37,354 bases of DNA from the NCBI GenBank assembly GCA_905192805.1, contig CAJJMF010000002.1, positions 1-37,354 on the forward strand, in the 5' to 3' direction. This DNA comes from an uncultured Sutterella sp. (GTDB lineage Bacteria; Pseudomonadota; Gammaproteobacteria; Burkholderiales; Burkholderiaceae_F). The notes below the pieces were generated by a model. That model was not told the DNA's origin, ran no database searches, and saw only the letters and a list, made by a program, of their open reading frames with translations. Below, in pieces: positions 17,423 through 25,876 of this stretch. The position numbers and the translations under genes were made by a program. Numbering within the stretch: position 1 is the first letter of the stretch; every line of letters starts with the position of its first letter.

Positions 17423-17580
17423 CGTCACACTCACTCTCTATCCACGAGGGAAACCCCTCAGTCCATTCCATAAAAATCATCACGAAAAATCAGGTTTACT
17501 CTGGCTAACCTAGCAAAAATAGATTGTTTTTTTGTTAAGATGAGCGATATTGTTGCGTTATATCAGATCCTGACCTCTTT

Positions 17581-18312
17581 ATGCTCTCTACGCTTAAGCC
17601 AATTCTCGTTGTCGATAAAGATCTTGAGTTTGCCACGGTTCTACTTGACCTTTTGAAGCTCGAAGGATTCGACCCGCTGGGTGCTCATACCCTGTCGCGT
17701 GCTGCCCATATTTTGTCGGAGCAGCAGATAGGTATCATTCTCCTTAGCTATCAACACCATCAAGGCAATACGCTCACTTGGCTTAAAAAACTCGAGGCGG
17801 ATCTGACCATCATGCCCGAGGTGTTGTTGCTCTTGGATCCTAGCGATCCAGAGCCAAGCCCCGAAGATATGGATGGATTGTCCGTCGTCGATACGATTCG
17901 TAAACCCTGCTCGTTGCGGGCACTGAGTCAACGCCTTACGCAATGCCTAGCACACAGCCCCAAAGCGAACGAGCTCCCGATTCTGCACTTCAAAGGTCTT
18001 TCACTCAATTTGAGTAATAAAACACTGAGTTTTGAAGACAAGACGGTCGCCCTGACCAATACCGAACTCACCATTTCGGAACTATTGATCAAGCGAGGAG
18101 CCAAACCAGTATCAAAAGAGGAACTCTACCGCAAAGCGTTGAATCGTCCCATGTTTCCGCGCGACCGAGTTTTGGACGTTCATATGTCCAGTTTACGGCA
18201 CAAAATTGCCAAAATCACTGACACGTTGACCATTGAAGCCATTCGCCGTGTCGGCTACTTTTTACAATCCGTCAACGCATCCGAAGCGAGCGAAACGAGC
18301 ACGAAAGCCTAA
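17581..18312 (+). CDS. OmpR/CpxR-like response regulator with a degenerate receiver domain
   Basis: A 243-residue DNA-binding regulator. The receiver half (residues 7-120) keeps one end of the acidic pocket (VVDKDLEF) and the late lysine (IRKPCS, Lys108). The phospho-acceptor Asp position appears to be Ser56 (IILLSYQHH), and the usual Thr/Ser strand reads LLLLDPSD. The C-terminal winged helix (about 135-232) is intact, with VALTNTELTISELLIKRGAKPVSKEEL and PRDRVLDVHMSSLRHKI, the latter closest to CpxR. There is no partner kinase beside it. It is divergent from the efflux operon, 158 bases away, and is the obvious candidate to regulate it, probably without ordinary phosphorylation. The start lacks a clear ribosome-binding site. 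Confidence 0.82.
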   Translation: MLSTLKPILVVDKDLEFATVLLDLLKLEGFDPLGAHTLSRAAHILSEQQIGIILLSYQHHQGNTLTWLKKLEADLTIMPEVLLLLDPSDPEPSPEDMDGLSVVDTIRKPCSLRALSQRLTQCLAHSPKANELPILHFKGLSLNLSNKTLSFEDKTVALTNTELTISELLIKRGAKPVSKEELYRKALNRPMFPRDRVLDVHMSSLRHKIAKITDTLTIEAIRRVGYFLQSVNASEASETSTKA

Positions 18313-18475
18313 ACCACAAAAATCCACTAACAAACGCACGCTATCACAATTCTTTTTCATTGAGGAAAAGTCTAGCGTTCGCGTCCCTATTCATTCTTAC
18401 CAATATTCCGTGGACACGTTTCGTACTCGTCACATTTCTCTCGATTTGTAAGAAAAGCATTCTTCACAACTAAGC

Positions 18476-18509
18476 AAAACCCCCGCATGGTCCGAAAACC
18501 ACACGGGGG
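18476..18509 (-). terminator. Intrinsic terminator after the flavoprotein reductase gene
   Basis: The arms CCCCCG and CGGGGG, with an inner TGG/CCA pairing across a small internal loop, are followed on the - strand by TTTTGC. It lies about 30 bases beyond the stop of the gene ending at 18538. Confidence 0.75.
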
Positions 18510-18537
18510 TACTCTTCCTTAGGAGACAGAGAGCGAA

Positions 18538-20043
18538 TTACTTCTTCATATGGGCGACAATGTCTTCAACTGCCATACGGCCCGAGTTGATCGCGAACGC
18601 CGACGCCGTCCCTTCACCAATCTTCAGGTCATACGTATCACCGTAGACGCCACCCGCATCATGTCCGATCGCATAGAGCCCAGGGATCACATGATCGTGC
18701 TTGTCCAGCACTTGCAGACCCGCGTTAACCTTCACACCGTTTAAGCTGGTTAACGTATTGAGCTTGCCACGAACAATGTAGAAGGGGCCCGTGTCCACCG
18801 CACGCAAGTAGTACGGGTCTTTACCGAACTGTTCGTCGTGACCCTGCTTAGCATACTTGGTGATCGCGTCGGTACTCTTCTTCAAGATTTCCGGATCCAT
18901 GCCAGCCTTCTTGGCGACTTCTTCAATCGTGTTACCGATAAAGACATTGCCCTTGGCTTCGTTGGCCTTCAAGAGTTCATCGAGCTGCGTAGCCGCCTGA
19001 TGACGCTGGATGAAGTTACCGCAGGGGTTCGGATAGCCCTTACCTTCGGTGGAGAATTCCTTCTTGGTGTTTTCGTCGAAGATAATGTAGGTGTATTCAC
19101 CCGTACGCGCAATGGCGTTCGAAGCCATCGGCCAGTCAATCGTCAATTCTTCATTGAAGAAGCGCTGGCCCGTGGAGTCCACATAGAGTAAGCCCTGACG
19201 GAACAAGGCACGCACTTCCTTGTTGGGACCGTTACAGATCGCTTCGCCTTCGGCAGGCATAAACGCACCGTTAATCATCATCGGGCCCATGTTGTCGCCC
19301 ACGGCACCCACGGCCATCGCCATGTTGATACCGTCACCCGTACGGCCAGGAGCGCCCACCGGGGTCATATCAATACCGGTCGTTTCTTTCACAAGTTTTT
19401 CGTTGAAGCTATACCCACCCGTAGCCAAAATCACGTTCTTGGCATTAATCGTGATCGTATCGCCGTCTTTATTCTTGGCAATCACCCCGACAACCTTACC
19501 GTCCTTCGTGATCAACTTCTGGGCCGGCGTCGAGAGTAAGAGTTGGCCTCCCTTTTCCTTAAAGAGCTTGACCATCTGTTTGGGTAACGAGCCCGCACCC
19601 GGATAGATGTGCCAGGTCTTGCTATCGTTCTGGCGCCAAGCGGTCTTCACTTCCTTCCAATGCACACCATGGTCGTCCACCCACTGAATGGTTTCGGCAG
19701 ATTTGTCAACGAATGCCTTCACGAGCGGGGCATTAATACGCCACTTATGGTACGCCGCCATACGGTTAAAGGCTTCAATCTTGGTCAACTTAATCCCAGC
19801 GGCCTTCTGCATGAACGATTCCGCCGCAAACGAGCCTTCCATAAAGTTACCCGCACCGCCAGGGAACGCGTTCTTTTCAAGCATAATCGTCTTTAAGCCC
19901 GCTTCCACGGCGCTCACGGCCGCCACGGTACCACCTGCACCGGCACCCACGATCACCACATCGGCTTCCATCGTTTTATCGGCAGCACCCGCTTGAGCAC
20001 ACGCTAAGGCCACGGCAGCAGCGAGAAGAACTTTTTTCATCAT
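18538..20043 (-). CDS. Secreted FAD-dependent reductase of the flavocytochrome c / FAD_binding_2 family
   Basis: Probably a periplasmic terminal reductase or dehydrogenase for an unidentified organic substrate. The 501-residue protein has a signal peptide (residues 1-20, AxA site before ADK), an FAD loop EADVVIVGAGAGGTVAA from about residue 27, NVILATGGYSFN, the substrate cap (about 230-360) and the C-terminal FAD segment VIPGLYAIGHDAGGVYG. There is no CxxCH haem motif and no FMN domain, so electrons must come from a separate carrier. In the regions where fumarate reductases carry their substrate His/Arg residues, this protein reads MINGAFMPAEGE, NEELTIDWPMAS and YGDTYDLKIGEGTAS. I could not place the usual proton-donor Arg, so fumarate is unlikely. 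AAGGAG lies 8 bases before the ATG at 20043. It lies downstream of its own two-component system. Confidence 0.85.
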   Translation of the reverse strand: MMKKVLLAAAVALACAQAGAADKTMEADVVIVGAGAGGTVAAVSAVEAGLKTIMLEKNAFPGGAGNFMEGSFAAESFMQKAAGIKLTKIEAFNRMAAYHKWRINAPLVKAFVDKSAETIQWVDDHGVHWKEVKTAWRQNDSKTWHIYPGAGSLPKQMVKLFKEKGGQLLLSTPAQKLITKDGKVVGVIAKNKDGDTITINAKNVILATGGYSFNEKLVKETTGIDMTPVGAPGRTGDGINMAMAVGAVGDNMGPMMINGAFMPAEGEAICNGPNKEVRALFRQGLLYVDSTGQRFFNEELTIDWPMASNAIARTGEYTYIIFDENTKKEFSTEGKGYPNPCGNFIQRHQAATQLDELLKANEAKGNVFIGNTIEEVAKKAGMDPEILKKSTDAITKYAKQGHDEQFGKDPYYLRAVDTGPFYIVRGKLNTLTSLNGVKVNAGLQVLDKHDHVIPGLYAIGHDAGGVYGDTYDLKIGEGTASAFAINSGRMAVEDIVAHMKK

Positions 20044-20124
20044 AAATAGGTCTCCTTGTTGATTCATTCCAAGAGTACAGGGATCGCTTTCCCTCTCTCT
20101 CCCTATGGAATTAGCGTACCTACC

Positions 20125-20142
20125 AAATTACTTAAGTAATTT
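20125..20142. promoter_or_regulatory. Perfect 18-bp palindrome upstream of the reductase gene, probable regulator operator
   Basis: AAATTACTTAAGTAATTT is fully self-complementary. Its centre is about 90 bases before the reductase start and just past the stop of the response-regulator gene. It is AT-rich with no loop or T tract, so a terminator is unlikely. Position and symmetry fit an activator site for the LuxR/FixJ-type regulator encoded immediately upstream. That the regulator binds here is inference. Confidence 0.6.
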
Positions 20143-20150
20143 TCATCAAG

Positions 20151-20801
20151 TCAAAGGGTCTCACCTTCCCCATTGAGGATTTCCCTAACTTGATCAGCCA
20201 GTAGTCCAAACTGCTTAACGGAGTGCACCCCTAAGGCCTTATAGACATTAGCACGGTATACCTGAATCGTCCGCTCGGAGAGCCCCATGCGCTCTGCCAT
20301 CATGGCGTCCGTCATGCCTTCAAGCATATATTGCAATACTTTGCGGGGCTGTTCGGAGAGTCGTGCAATTTCCCCACGCAAATTCTCTGGTACCTGAATA
20401 CCGGAATGAAGAAGCTGGTTATGACTCACAACGCGTTTAATGACTTCGAGGAGCTTTTCTGGATCCACTGGTTTTAGTAAAAAGTCTTCTGCGCCTGCTT
20501 TAAGGGTATCAATAGCCGTTTGAATGTCGGCATAACTCGTAATGAAAATAATCGGCAGTCGAATGTCATCCCGAATGAGTTTGAGCTGTAAATCGGGCCC
20601 TGAAAAACCAGGCAAACGCACGTCGAGCAACACACAGCCAGGCGCACCACTATCGAAATCGCGTAAAAACTCCTCACCACTTTCGTATGCCCGGACCTGA
20701 TAGCCTTCACACTCCAGCATGAGCTTGAGCGACTCTCGGACTTCCTCATCGTCATCCACAATACGAATGAGCGGGAACTGTGCATTTCGGTTATTTTTCA
20801 T
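20151..20801 (-). CDS. FixJ/TtrR-type response regulator
   Basis: A 216-residue regulator with a complete receiver and a LuxR-type helix-turn-helix. Receiver: acidic cluster IVDDDEE (Asp16-18), phospho-acceptor Asp60 in CVLLDVRLPG, Thr/Ser in FITSY and Lys110 in LLKPVD. DNA-binding domain about residues 148-210: LSEQPRKVLQYMLEGMTDAMMAERMGLSERTIQVYRANVYKALGVHS. The ATG at 20801 overlaps the end of the kinase gene by 11 bases and has AAAGGA at good spacing, so kinase and regulator are translationally linked. The likely target is the reductase gene just downstream, through the palindrome at 20125. Confidence 0.9.
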   Translation of the reverse strand: MKNNRNAQFPLIRIVDDDEEVRESLKLMLECEGYQVRAYESGEEFLRDFDSGAPGCVLLDVRLPGFSGPDLQLKLIRDDIRLPIIFITSYADIQTAIDTLKAGAEDFLLKPVDPEKLLEVIKRVVSHNQLLHSGIQVPENLRGEIARLSEQPRKVLQYMLEGMTDAMMAERMGLSERTIQVYRANVYKALGVHSVKQFGLLADQVREILNGEGETL

Positions 20802-22707
20802 AGTGGTCCTTTTTCGTTGGGTTCGGGCAATGAGGGTCGAGTGAGTGCAGGGGGATTTCAAGGGCGGCAACCGCTCCTCCTTTATCAAGCGGTACCAGAG
20901 AGAATGAGCCGCCGTGGGCTTCTGCGATGGAACTGATAATGATAATGCCTAACCCAATCCCTTCCTCTTTTTGGGAGCTCATCGGCATCATGTGTTCCGT
21001 CAACGTATCTTTGTCAAGCAAACTCCCATCATTCTCCACGACCAAACGCATACGCTCGTTAACCTGCGTAAGTCGCACATAAATCTTGGTCCCTGCCCCA
21101 CTTTGCGCCGCTTCAGCGGCATTTTTCAGAATATTGAGTACGGCTAAGCCTAATTCCAGTTCATCGCCATAGACAGTCACCTCATCGAGCTTCGTTTCGA
21201 GCGCCACCGTCAGTTTGCCGAGTTGCCGCAAGTCAGAAATCACCTTTTCCACTTGTGCCTTCATGTCGACACTTTGATTTCGGTCGGTATTGCCTTTCGC
21301 ATAACTACGTACTTTTTGAAGGATTCGGGCTGCTTTTTCACTCTGTGTATGAATGGCCGTTAAGCAACCTTCAATCAGCGCCTCTTTACCCTCTGCATTT
21401 TTCAATAGCGTCTCCAACGCTTTCGTGCGATAACGAATGGCCGAAAGGGGTTGCCCCATTTCATGGGCAAAAATCGCCGAAAGCTGACTCACAACCCCAA
21501 GACGTGACATCACGGCTAAACGCTCCTGGGCTTTAATCACCTCATCTTCGATCGTCTTTTGTTTGACGTACGCTTCATTCAGGGCTTGGGCGCGACGCTG
21601 AGCCAATCGCTCTACCGAGAGCCAATGCCACACCCATATCAAGACAAAAATGCCTAACGCAATAATGACCTGCCAATACGTATCCCAAACGCGCTTTACG
21701 GTCCATTCGCGTAGATGCTCATAGGGTCCTGCTTTGATCAGTCGAAACACCTCGTTCACCCGTTCGAACTCCGTGGCGATACTCCACCCCATGCCATTAG
21801 TGGGATTCACAGGCATCGTCAGCAAAGCCTTGGCAATACGGGCGGTAATCGCTGGATTCACCACCGCGGTACGCGTTACGGTCCAGCCTGGATACAAATC
21901 CGTTGAGCGTAGACAACTCGACTGCTGATCCTTTTTCACTCCGACCGGGATAAAGGCGGATCGGTATTCGGGGTGTAACTTTAATAACGTTTCGTATTCA
22001 CAAATACGAAATACCCCCACATCCGCGTGCCCCTCGAGAATGAGTCGGAGCACCTCTTCTGGGCGGTCTTGGGTAAAGAGCTGTTGGCTAAAAAACTTGT
22101 CTGGGTCATAACCTAAGCGTGCCACCTCACCTAAGGGAATCTGGTAGTTAATAAAGTTGGCACGACTATTAAAGGCAGCACGCAACCCTTTCATGTCTTT
22201 GATATCGGACACATTTTTAATACGAGAACTCACAACGTAAAGCGCTCCCGTAAAACGATTGGGATCGGGAAAGCGAGAAGTGTATACCGTCGCTAAGGCG
22301 TACGCTCCCGTCGTTTGGGTTTCCACGTATTGCCCTGCACTCATAAGAGCAAAGTCTATTTCATGACGTTTTGCTGCCTCGCCCAACGCGGGTAACGGAT
22401 ATTCAACAAATTCAAACTTCAGATCCGGCAGGGTTTTCACCAGATACTCTTCCAAAGGGCGTCGAATATCCGTTTCGCCTGGCTGATAGTTATGTTTGCC
22501 ATAAACCACCATGGGTTTTAAAAACCCAAATCGCACGGTATGGCGCTCATGTGGGGCAAGCTGTGTCGCTTGGCTTAGGGAATCGGGAGGCGTAGACGTT
22601 GCCCCCGACACGGCATCCACAGCTTGGGCAAGCGAAGCCACACTCGCCGCCAGTATGAATAGACTGAAGCGGATCGTCTGAGTCGTCACAGTGGTCCCTG
22701 GTCGCAT
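20791..22707 (-). CDS. TtrS-like sensor histidine kinase with a PhnD-like periplasmic domain
   Basis: Membrane sensor of a two-component system. In order it shows an N-terminal signal/anchor helix and a roughly 280-residue periplasmic domain of the phosphonate-binding (PhnD) type (VRFGFLKPMVVYG, EIDFALMSAGQYV, RAAFNSRANFINYQIP, EVLRLILEGHADVGVFR). A membrane helix follows (VIIALGIFVLIWVWHWL), then a coiled coil, the phospho-acceptor His in IFAHEMGQPLSAI (about residue 415), N-box LAVLNILKNAAEAAQ and G-box EEGIGLGIIIISSIAEAHGG. TtrS, the tetrathionate sensor, has this architecture, so the ligand is probably a small periplasmic substrate. I use the ATG at 22707 (638 residues). A GTG at 22689 follows GGACCACT, the same leader as the regulator gene, and is a strong alternative start. 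Confidence 0.88.
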   Translation of the reverse strand: MRPGTTVTTQTIRFSLFILAASVASLAQAVDAVSGATSTPPDSLSQATQLAPHERHTVRFGFLKPMVVYGKHNYQPGETDIRRPLEEYLVKTLPDLKFEFVEYPLPALGEAAKRHEIDFALMSAGQYVETQTTGAYALATVYTSRFPDPNRFTGALYVVSSRIKNVSDIKDMKGLRAAFNSRANFINYQIPLGEVARLGYDPDKFFSQQLFTQDRPEEVLRLILEGHADVGVFRICEYETLLKLHPEYRSAFIPVGVKKDQQSSCLRSTDLYPGWTVTRTAVVNPAITARIAKALLTMPVNPTNGMGWSIATEFERVNEVFRLIKAGPYEHLREWTVKRVWDTYWQVIIALGIFVLIWVWHWLSVERLAQRRAQALNEAYVKQKTIEDEVIKAQERLAVMSRLGVVSQLSAIFAHEMGQPLSAIRYRTKALETLLKNAEGKEALIEGCLTAIHTQSEKAARILQKVRSYAKGNTDRNQSVDMKAQVEKVISDLRQLGKLTVALETKLDEVTVYGDELELGLAVLNILKNAAEAAQSGAGTKIYVRLTQVNERMRLVVENDGSLLDKDTLTEHMMPMSSQKEEGIGLGIIIISSIAEAHGGSFSLVPLDKGGAVAALEIPLHSLDPHCPNPTKKDHYEK

Positions 22708-22754
22708 GGTCGGGTAGTCAGGTGGTCTTGAGGTCAAATGCGGCGGTTCAAACG

Positions 22755-23582
22755 CTACTGCAGTTTTGATCTCACGTGTTGTAACAGGGTGGCATTGCTA
22801 CAGCAAACGGCGGAGAGCTCCTTTAACGGATTCCCCCCGTTCATGCCCACCAGTACTGCGCCAGCCCCTTCCACCACAGGAAGTAAGGCCGCCAAATCCC
22901 AATAGCTCAAATCCGGGTCAATCATGATATCCGCGCCCCCAGTAGCTACCGAGAAATACCCGAAACAATCTCCCCAGGTGCGATAAAGTTTGACGGAATC
23001 AATCAAGCGCTGGAGTCGTTCGTCTCCGACTTGCTCAGAGGTACTCCAGTGGGAAGTGACAAGAAGCGTCGCGTCCGAGAGCTCCGTGGTAGCCTTCGAA
23101 TGAACAGGAAAATGTTGCCATTGGCCTTCTACACACCGGTAAAGCTCACACTGCTCACCCGTACCGATCACCCAGACATTCGCAGCCGCAAAAGCTATCG
23201 TCGAGAGAACAGGATGAAATTCGCCATCATCACCACGCTTCTCAAGTGCAATGAGTGTTCCAAAATGAAACGAGTGAGAAATGAAAGCACGGGTGCCATC
23301 AATAGGATCCAAAATCCATCGCCACGATGAATCCGACGTTTTTACTCCGTACTCTTCGCCAAAAATACCGTGCGTTGGGTAACGGGCTTCAATCATCTCG
23401 CGCAACAGACGCTCAGTGGACTTATCCGCCTCGGTCACAGGCGTCCCGTTGCTCTTTCCTTCGATGGCTATCGGCATCAGGAAAAACGAAGAAATATTGT
23501 GAAAACTTGCCTCAATGAGCTGTTTGAGAAAAGGCACAAACTCAGCCTTTTCGGCCTCTGTTAATGGCGCACACCACTGCAT
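22755..23582 (-). CDS. hisN: Inositol-monophosphatase-family phosphatase, probably histidinol-phosphatase
   Basis: A 275-residue Mg-dependent phosphatase; cytoplasmic. The metal-site motifs are present in order: TPVTEADKSTE, IFGEEYG, WILDPIDGTRAFISH (the DPIDGT signature) and DLSYWDLAALLPVVEGAGA. The IDGTRAFI and YWDLAALLPVVEGAG forms resemble the HisN branch more than inositol phosphatase or CysQ, so removal of phosphate from L-histidinol phosphate is the best guess. The ATG at 23582 has GGGAGG about 4 bases upstream. It is followed 47 bases later by the sensor kinase gene on the same strand, so read-through into the signalling genes is possible, although no functional link is obvious. Confidence 0.75.
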   Translation of the reverse strand: MQWCAPLTEAEKAEFVPFLKQLIEASFHNISSFFLMPIAIEGKSNGTPVTEADKSTERLLREMIEARYPTHGIFGEEYGVKTSDSSWRWILDPIDGTRAFISHSFHFGTLIALEKRGDDGEFHPVLSTIAFAAANVWVIGTGEQCELYRCVEGQWQHFPVHSKATTELSDATLLVTSHWSTSEQVGDERLQRLIDSVKLYRTWGDCFGYFSVATGGADIMIDPDLSYWDLAALLPVVEGAGAVLVGMNGGNPLKELSAVCCSNATLLQHVRSKLQ

Positions 23583-23763
23583 AAATCCTCCCGCTATAGC
23601 ACACAGCACAGCTTCTTAGTTTCCCTCTTTTTGAGGCAAGTTTCAATCATTAAAACCACGCTACCCAATCTAAATCAAGCACATGTGGTATTCCCTCAAT
23701 TCCACACAAAAACGAGCGCACAATAGAGTGTACCTACTCTTTGATCCATCACTGGGAGATGCT

Positions 23764-25812
23764 ATGAGTAACTATTTGACCAAAGACCTTCGTACGGTAG
23801 CCCTTGTTGGGCACGGCTCCTGCGGTAAAACCTCCTTGATCGAGGCGATGCTCTATCGTAGTGGAATGATCCCTGAATTGGGTAGCATTGAGCGTGGAAA
23901 CACGATGTGTGACAATGATGCTCTCGAAAAACAGGTGCAACACTCCATTCGTCTGGCCGTCGCCCATATCGATACGGCTATGCCTGACTTAACCCCCGTC
24001 CGCATCCATGTGCTCGACACTCCCGGATATGCTGACTATTTAGGACAAGACCTCTCGGCATTGGATGCCGTGAAATCGGTTTGTGCCGTGATTGACGCCA
24101 CAAAAGGGGTTGAACTGCTCACCCGTCGCATGATGGATGTGGCCAAAGAGCGCAATCTTTGCCGCATGATTGCCATTAACAAATTTGAAGACCCCAATGT
24201 TGACCTTGAAGCACTCTTAGCGGAACTGCAAGAAGTGTGGGGCCCTGGTGTTTTACCCATCAACCTTCCGGCCAATAACCGAACCCGTGTGATTGACTGT
24301 TTCGATAAGGATGAAGGCGACGCAGACATTTTCAGCGTGGCCGAAGTGCACCGTGCGTTTATCGAAAAAATTATTGAAGAAGACGATGAGGCTCTGGAAC
24401 GCTATTTTGAGGAAGGGAGCGTTGATCCCAGAACCTTACATCCATTGATCACGAAAGCCCTGCGTGAAGGTCGAATTATCCCCGTTTGCTTTGTTTCGGC
24501 GAAAAACCTCATTGGTATTCGTGACTTCATGAAAGTCATTATTCGCCATCTGCCTTGCCCAGAAGAAGCCAACGATGCGCTCTTTATTACGGCAGAAGGG
24601 GAACCCTATCCAACTAAAGCCGACAAAGATTTACCTGTCATTGCTCAGGTCTTCAAAGTCGTGAACGATCCCTATATTGGAAAAATCGGTATTTTCCGTG
24701 TCCACCAAGGCACGATTACCAAGGATACTGCGCTCTTCGTCGATGACTCCAAGAAGGCCGTAAAGGCTGCGCACCCCTTACTCTTACAAGGGAAAACGAC
24801 CTCTGAAACGGACCGCTTGTCACCGGGTGACATTGGGGCCTTAGCCAAAATTGAAGAAATTAAATACGGCTCCGTATTGCATTCGGATCCGGACGTGAAC
24901 ATCCGGATGCGCCCGATTAACTTCCCCAAACCTATGTTTGGGGTGGCGATCAAACCAGCACGCCGTGGGGATGAGGGACGTCTCAATGAAGTTCTCTCTA
25001 AGATGCTCTCGGAAGATCCCACGTTGACGGTCGAACACGACCCGGTGTTAAACGAAACCGTCATCCGTGGTTTAACCGAAATGCACGTACGTAGTGTTCT
25101 AGACCATATGAAGCTGGACTTCAATCTGGAAGTGCAAACCAGCAATCCGAGCGTTCCCTATCGCGAAACCATTGGTGCCATGGCCGAAGGGCATGCACGC
25201 CACAAGAAACAAACGGGCGGCGCGGGGCAGTTCGGTGAAGTGTATTTACGCATTGAACCTCTTGAACGCGGACAAGGTTTTGAGTTCGTGGACGCCGTCA
25301 AAGGCGGGGTCATTCCGTTCAACTTAATCCCAGCAGTGGAAAAAGGGGTTCGTGAAGTGCTCGCTACGGGTTACGTGGCTGGGTACCCGCTACAGGACCT
25401 ACGGGTGACGGTATACGATGGTAAGAGCCACCCGGTTGACTCCAAGGAAGTCGCCTTCGTCGCCGCGGCACGTAAAGCCTTCCTGGATGCGTTAAGTAAA
25501 GCCAGCCCGCAAATTCTTGAGCCAATTGTCAAAGTGGAAATTGTCGCCCCGAATGATTACTTTGGCGATATCGCCAGCGATTTAGGCTCTCGTCGTGGCC
25601 AACTCTCTGGCAACGATATGCTTTCTGGTGGCTTAACAGAAATCCATGCGCTCGTACCCTTGAGTGAGCTCGATGGCTATGCGACTCGATTGCATGCGAT
25701 TACCCAGGGCCAGGGCTCTTGGTCCATGGAACTCGATAGCTATCAGCCGGCTCCTGCACAAAAGCAAGCCGAGCTCGCCTCGAAGTATGTGCGTAAGGCA
25801 GAAGACGATTAA
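23764..25812 (+). CDS. Elongation factor G-like GTPase (FusA2-type paralogue)
   Basis: A 682-residue translational GTPase with the five-domain EF-G plan. G1 is GHGSCGKTS (residues 16-24) and G3 is DTPGYADY. The G4 motif reads NKFE instead of NKxD, and the switch I region reads EKQVQHSIRLAV in place of the RGITI of true EF-G. Domain IV contains GHARHKKQTGGAGQFGEVYLRIEP, and domain V GSRRGQLSGNDMLSGGLTEIHALVPLSEL. These changes place it with FusA2-like proteins, whose role is uncertain, rather than the essential translocase, which is usually encoded with the str operon. GGGAG precedes the ATG at 23764 by 5 bases; an earlier in-frame ATG at 23683 lacks support. Confidence 0.88.
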   Translation: MSNYLTKDLRTVALVGHGSCGKTSLIEAMLYRSGMIPELGSIERGNTMCDNDALEKQVQHSIRLAVAHIDTAMPDLTPVRIHVLDTPGYADYLGQDLSALDAVKSVCAVIDATKGVELLTRRMMDVAKERNLCRMIAINKFEDPNVDLEALLAELQEVWGPGVLPINLPANNRTRVIDCFDKDEGDADIFSVAEVHRAFIEKIIEEDDEALERYFEEGSVDPRTLHPLITKALREGRIIPVCFVSAKNLIGIRDFMKVIIRHLPCPEEANDALFITAEGEPYPTKADKDLPVIAQVFKVVNDPYIGKIGIFRVHQGTITKDTALFVDDSKKAVKAAHPLLLQGKTTSETDRLSPGDIGALAKIEEIKYGSVLHSDPDVNIRMRPINFPKPMFGVAIKPARRGDEGRLNEVLSKMLSEDPTLTVEHDPVLNETVIRGLTEMHVRSVLDHMKLDFNLEVQTSNPSVPYRETIGAMAEGHARHKKQTGGAGQFGEVYLRIEPLERGQGFEFVDAVKGGVIPFNLIPAVEKGVREVLATGYVAGYPLQDLRVTVYDGKSHPVDSKEVAFVAAARKAFLDALSKASPQILEPIVKVEIVAPNDYFGDIASDLGSRRGQLSGNDMLSGGLTEIHALVPLSELDGYATRLHAITQGQGSWSMELDSYQPAPAQKQAELASKYVRKAEDD

Positions 25813-25840
25813 CCTCACATCTCCCAAGACTTGAGGATCA

Positions 25841-25876
25841 GGGGGGACTGTCTTCGGATGGTCCTCCCTTTTATTT
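25841..25876 (+). terminator. Intrinsic terminator after the EF-G-like gene
   Basis: A stem of about 12 pairs (GGGGGGACTGTC with GATGGTCCTCCC, three G-U) closes on a TTCG tetraloop and is followed by TTTTATTT. Confidence 0.88.

Noticed and set aside
18313..18451. Coding sequence in the gap after the OmpR-like gene
   Set aside because: The only frame overlaps the regulator's 3' end, lacks a ribosome-binding site and has a lysine-rich, random-looking product.
24672..25145. 157-codon frame antisense to the EF-G-like gene
   Set aside because: Lies wholly opposite a conserved coding region and encodes a Ser/Arg-rich product typical of antisense shadows.
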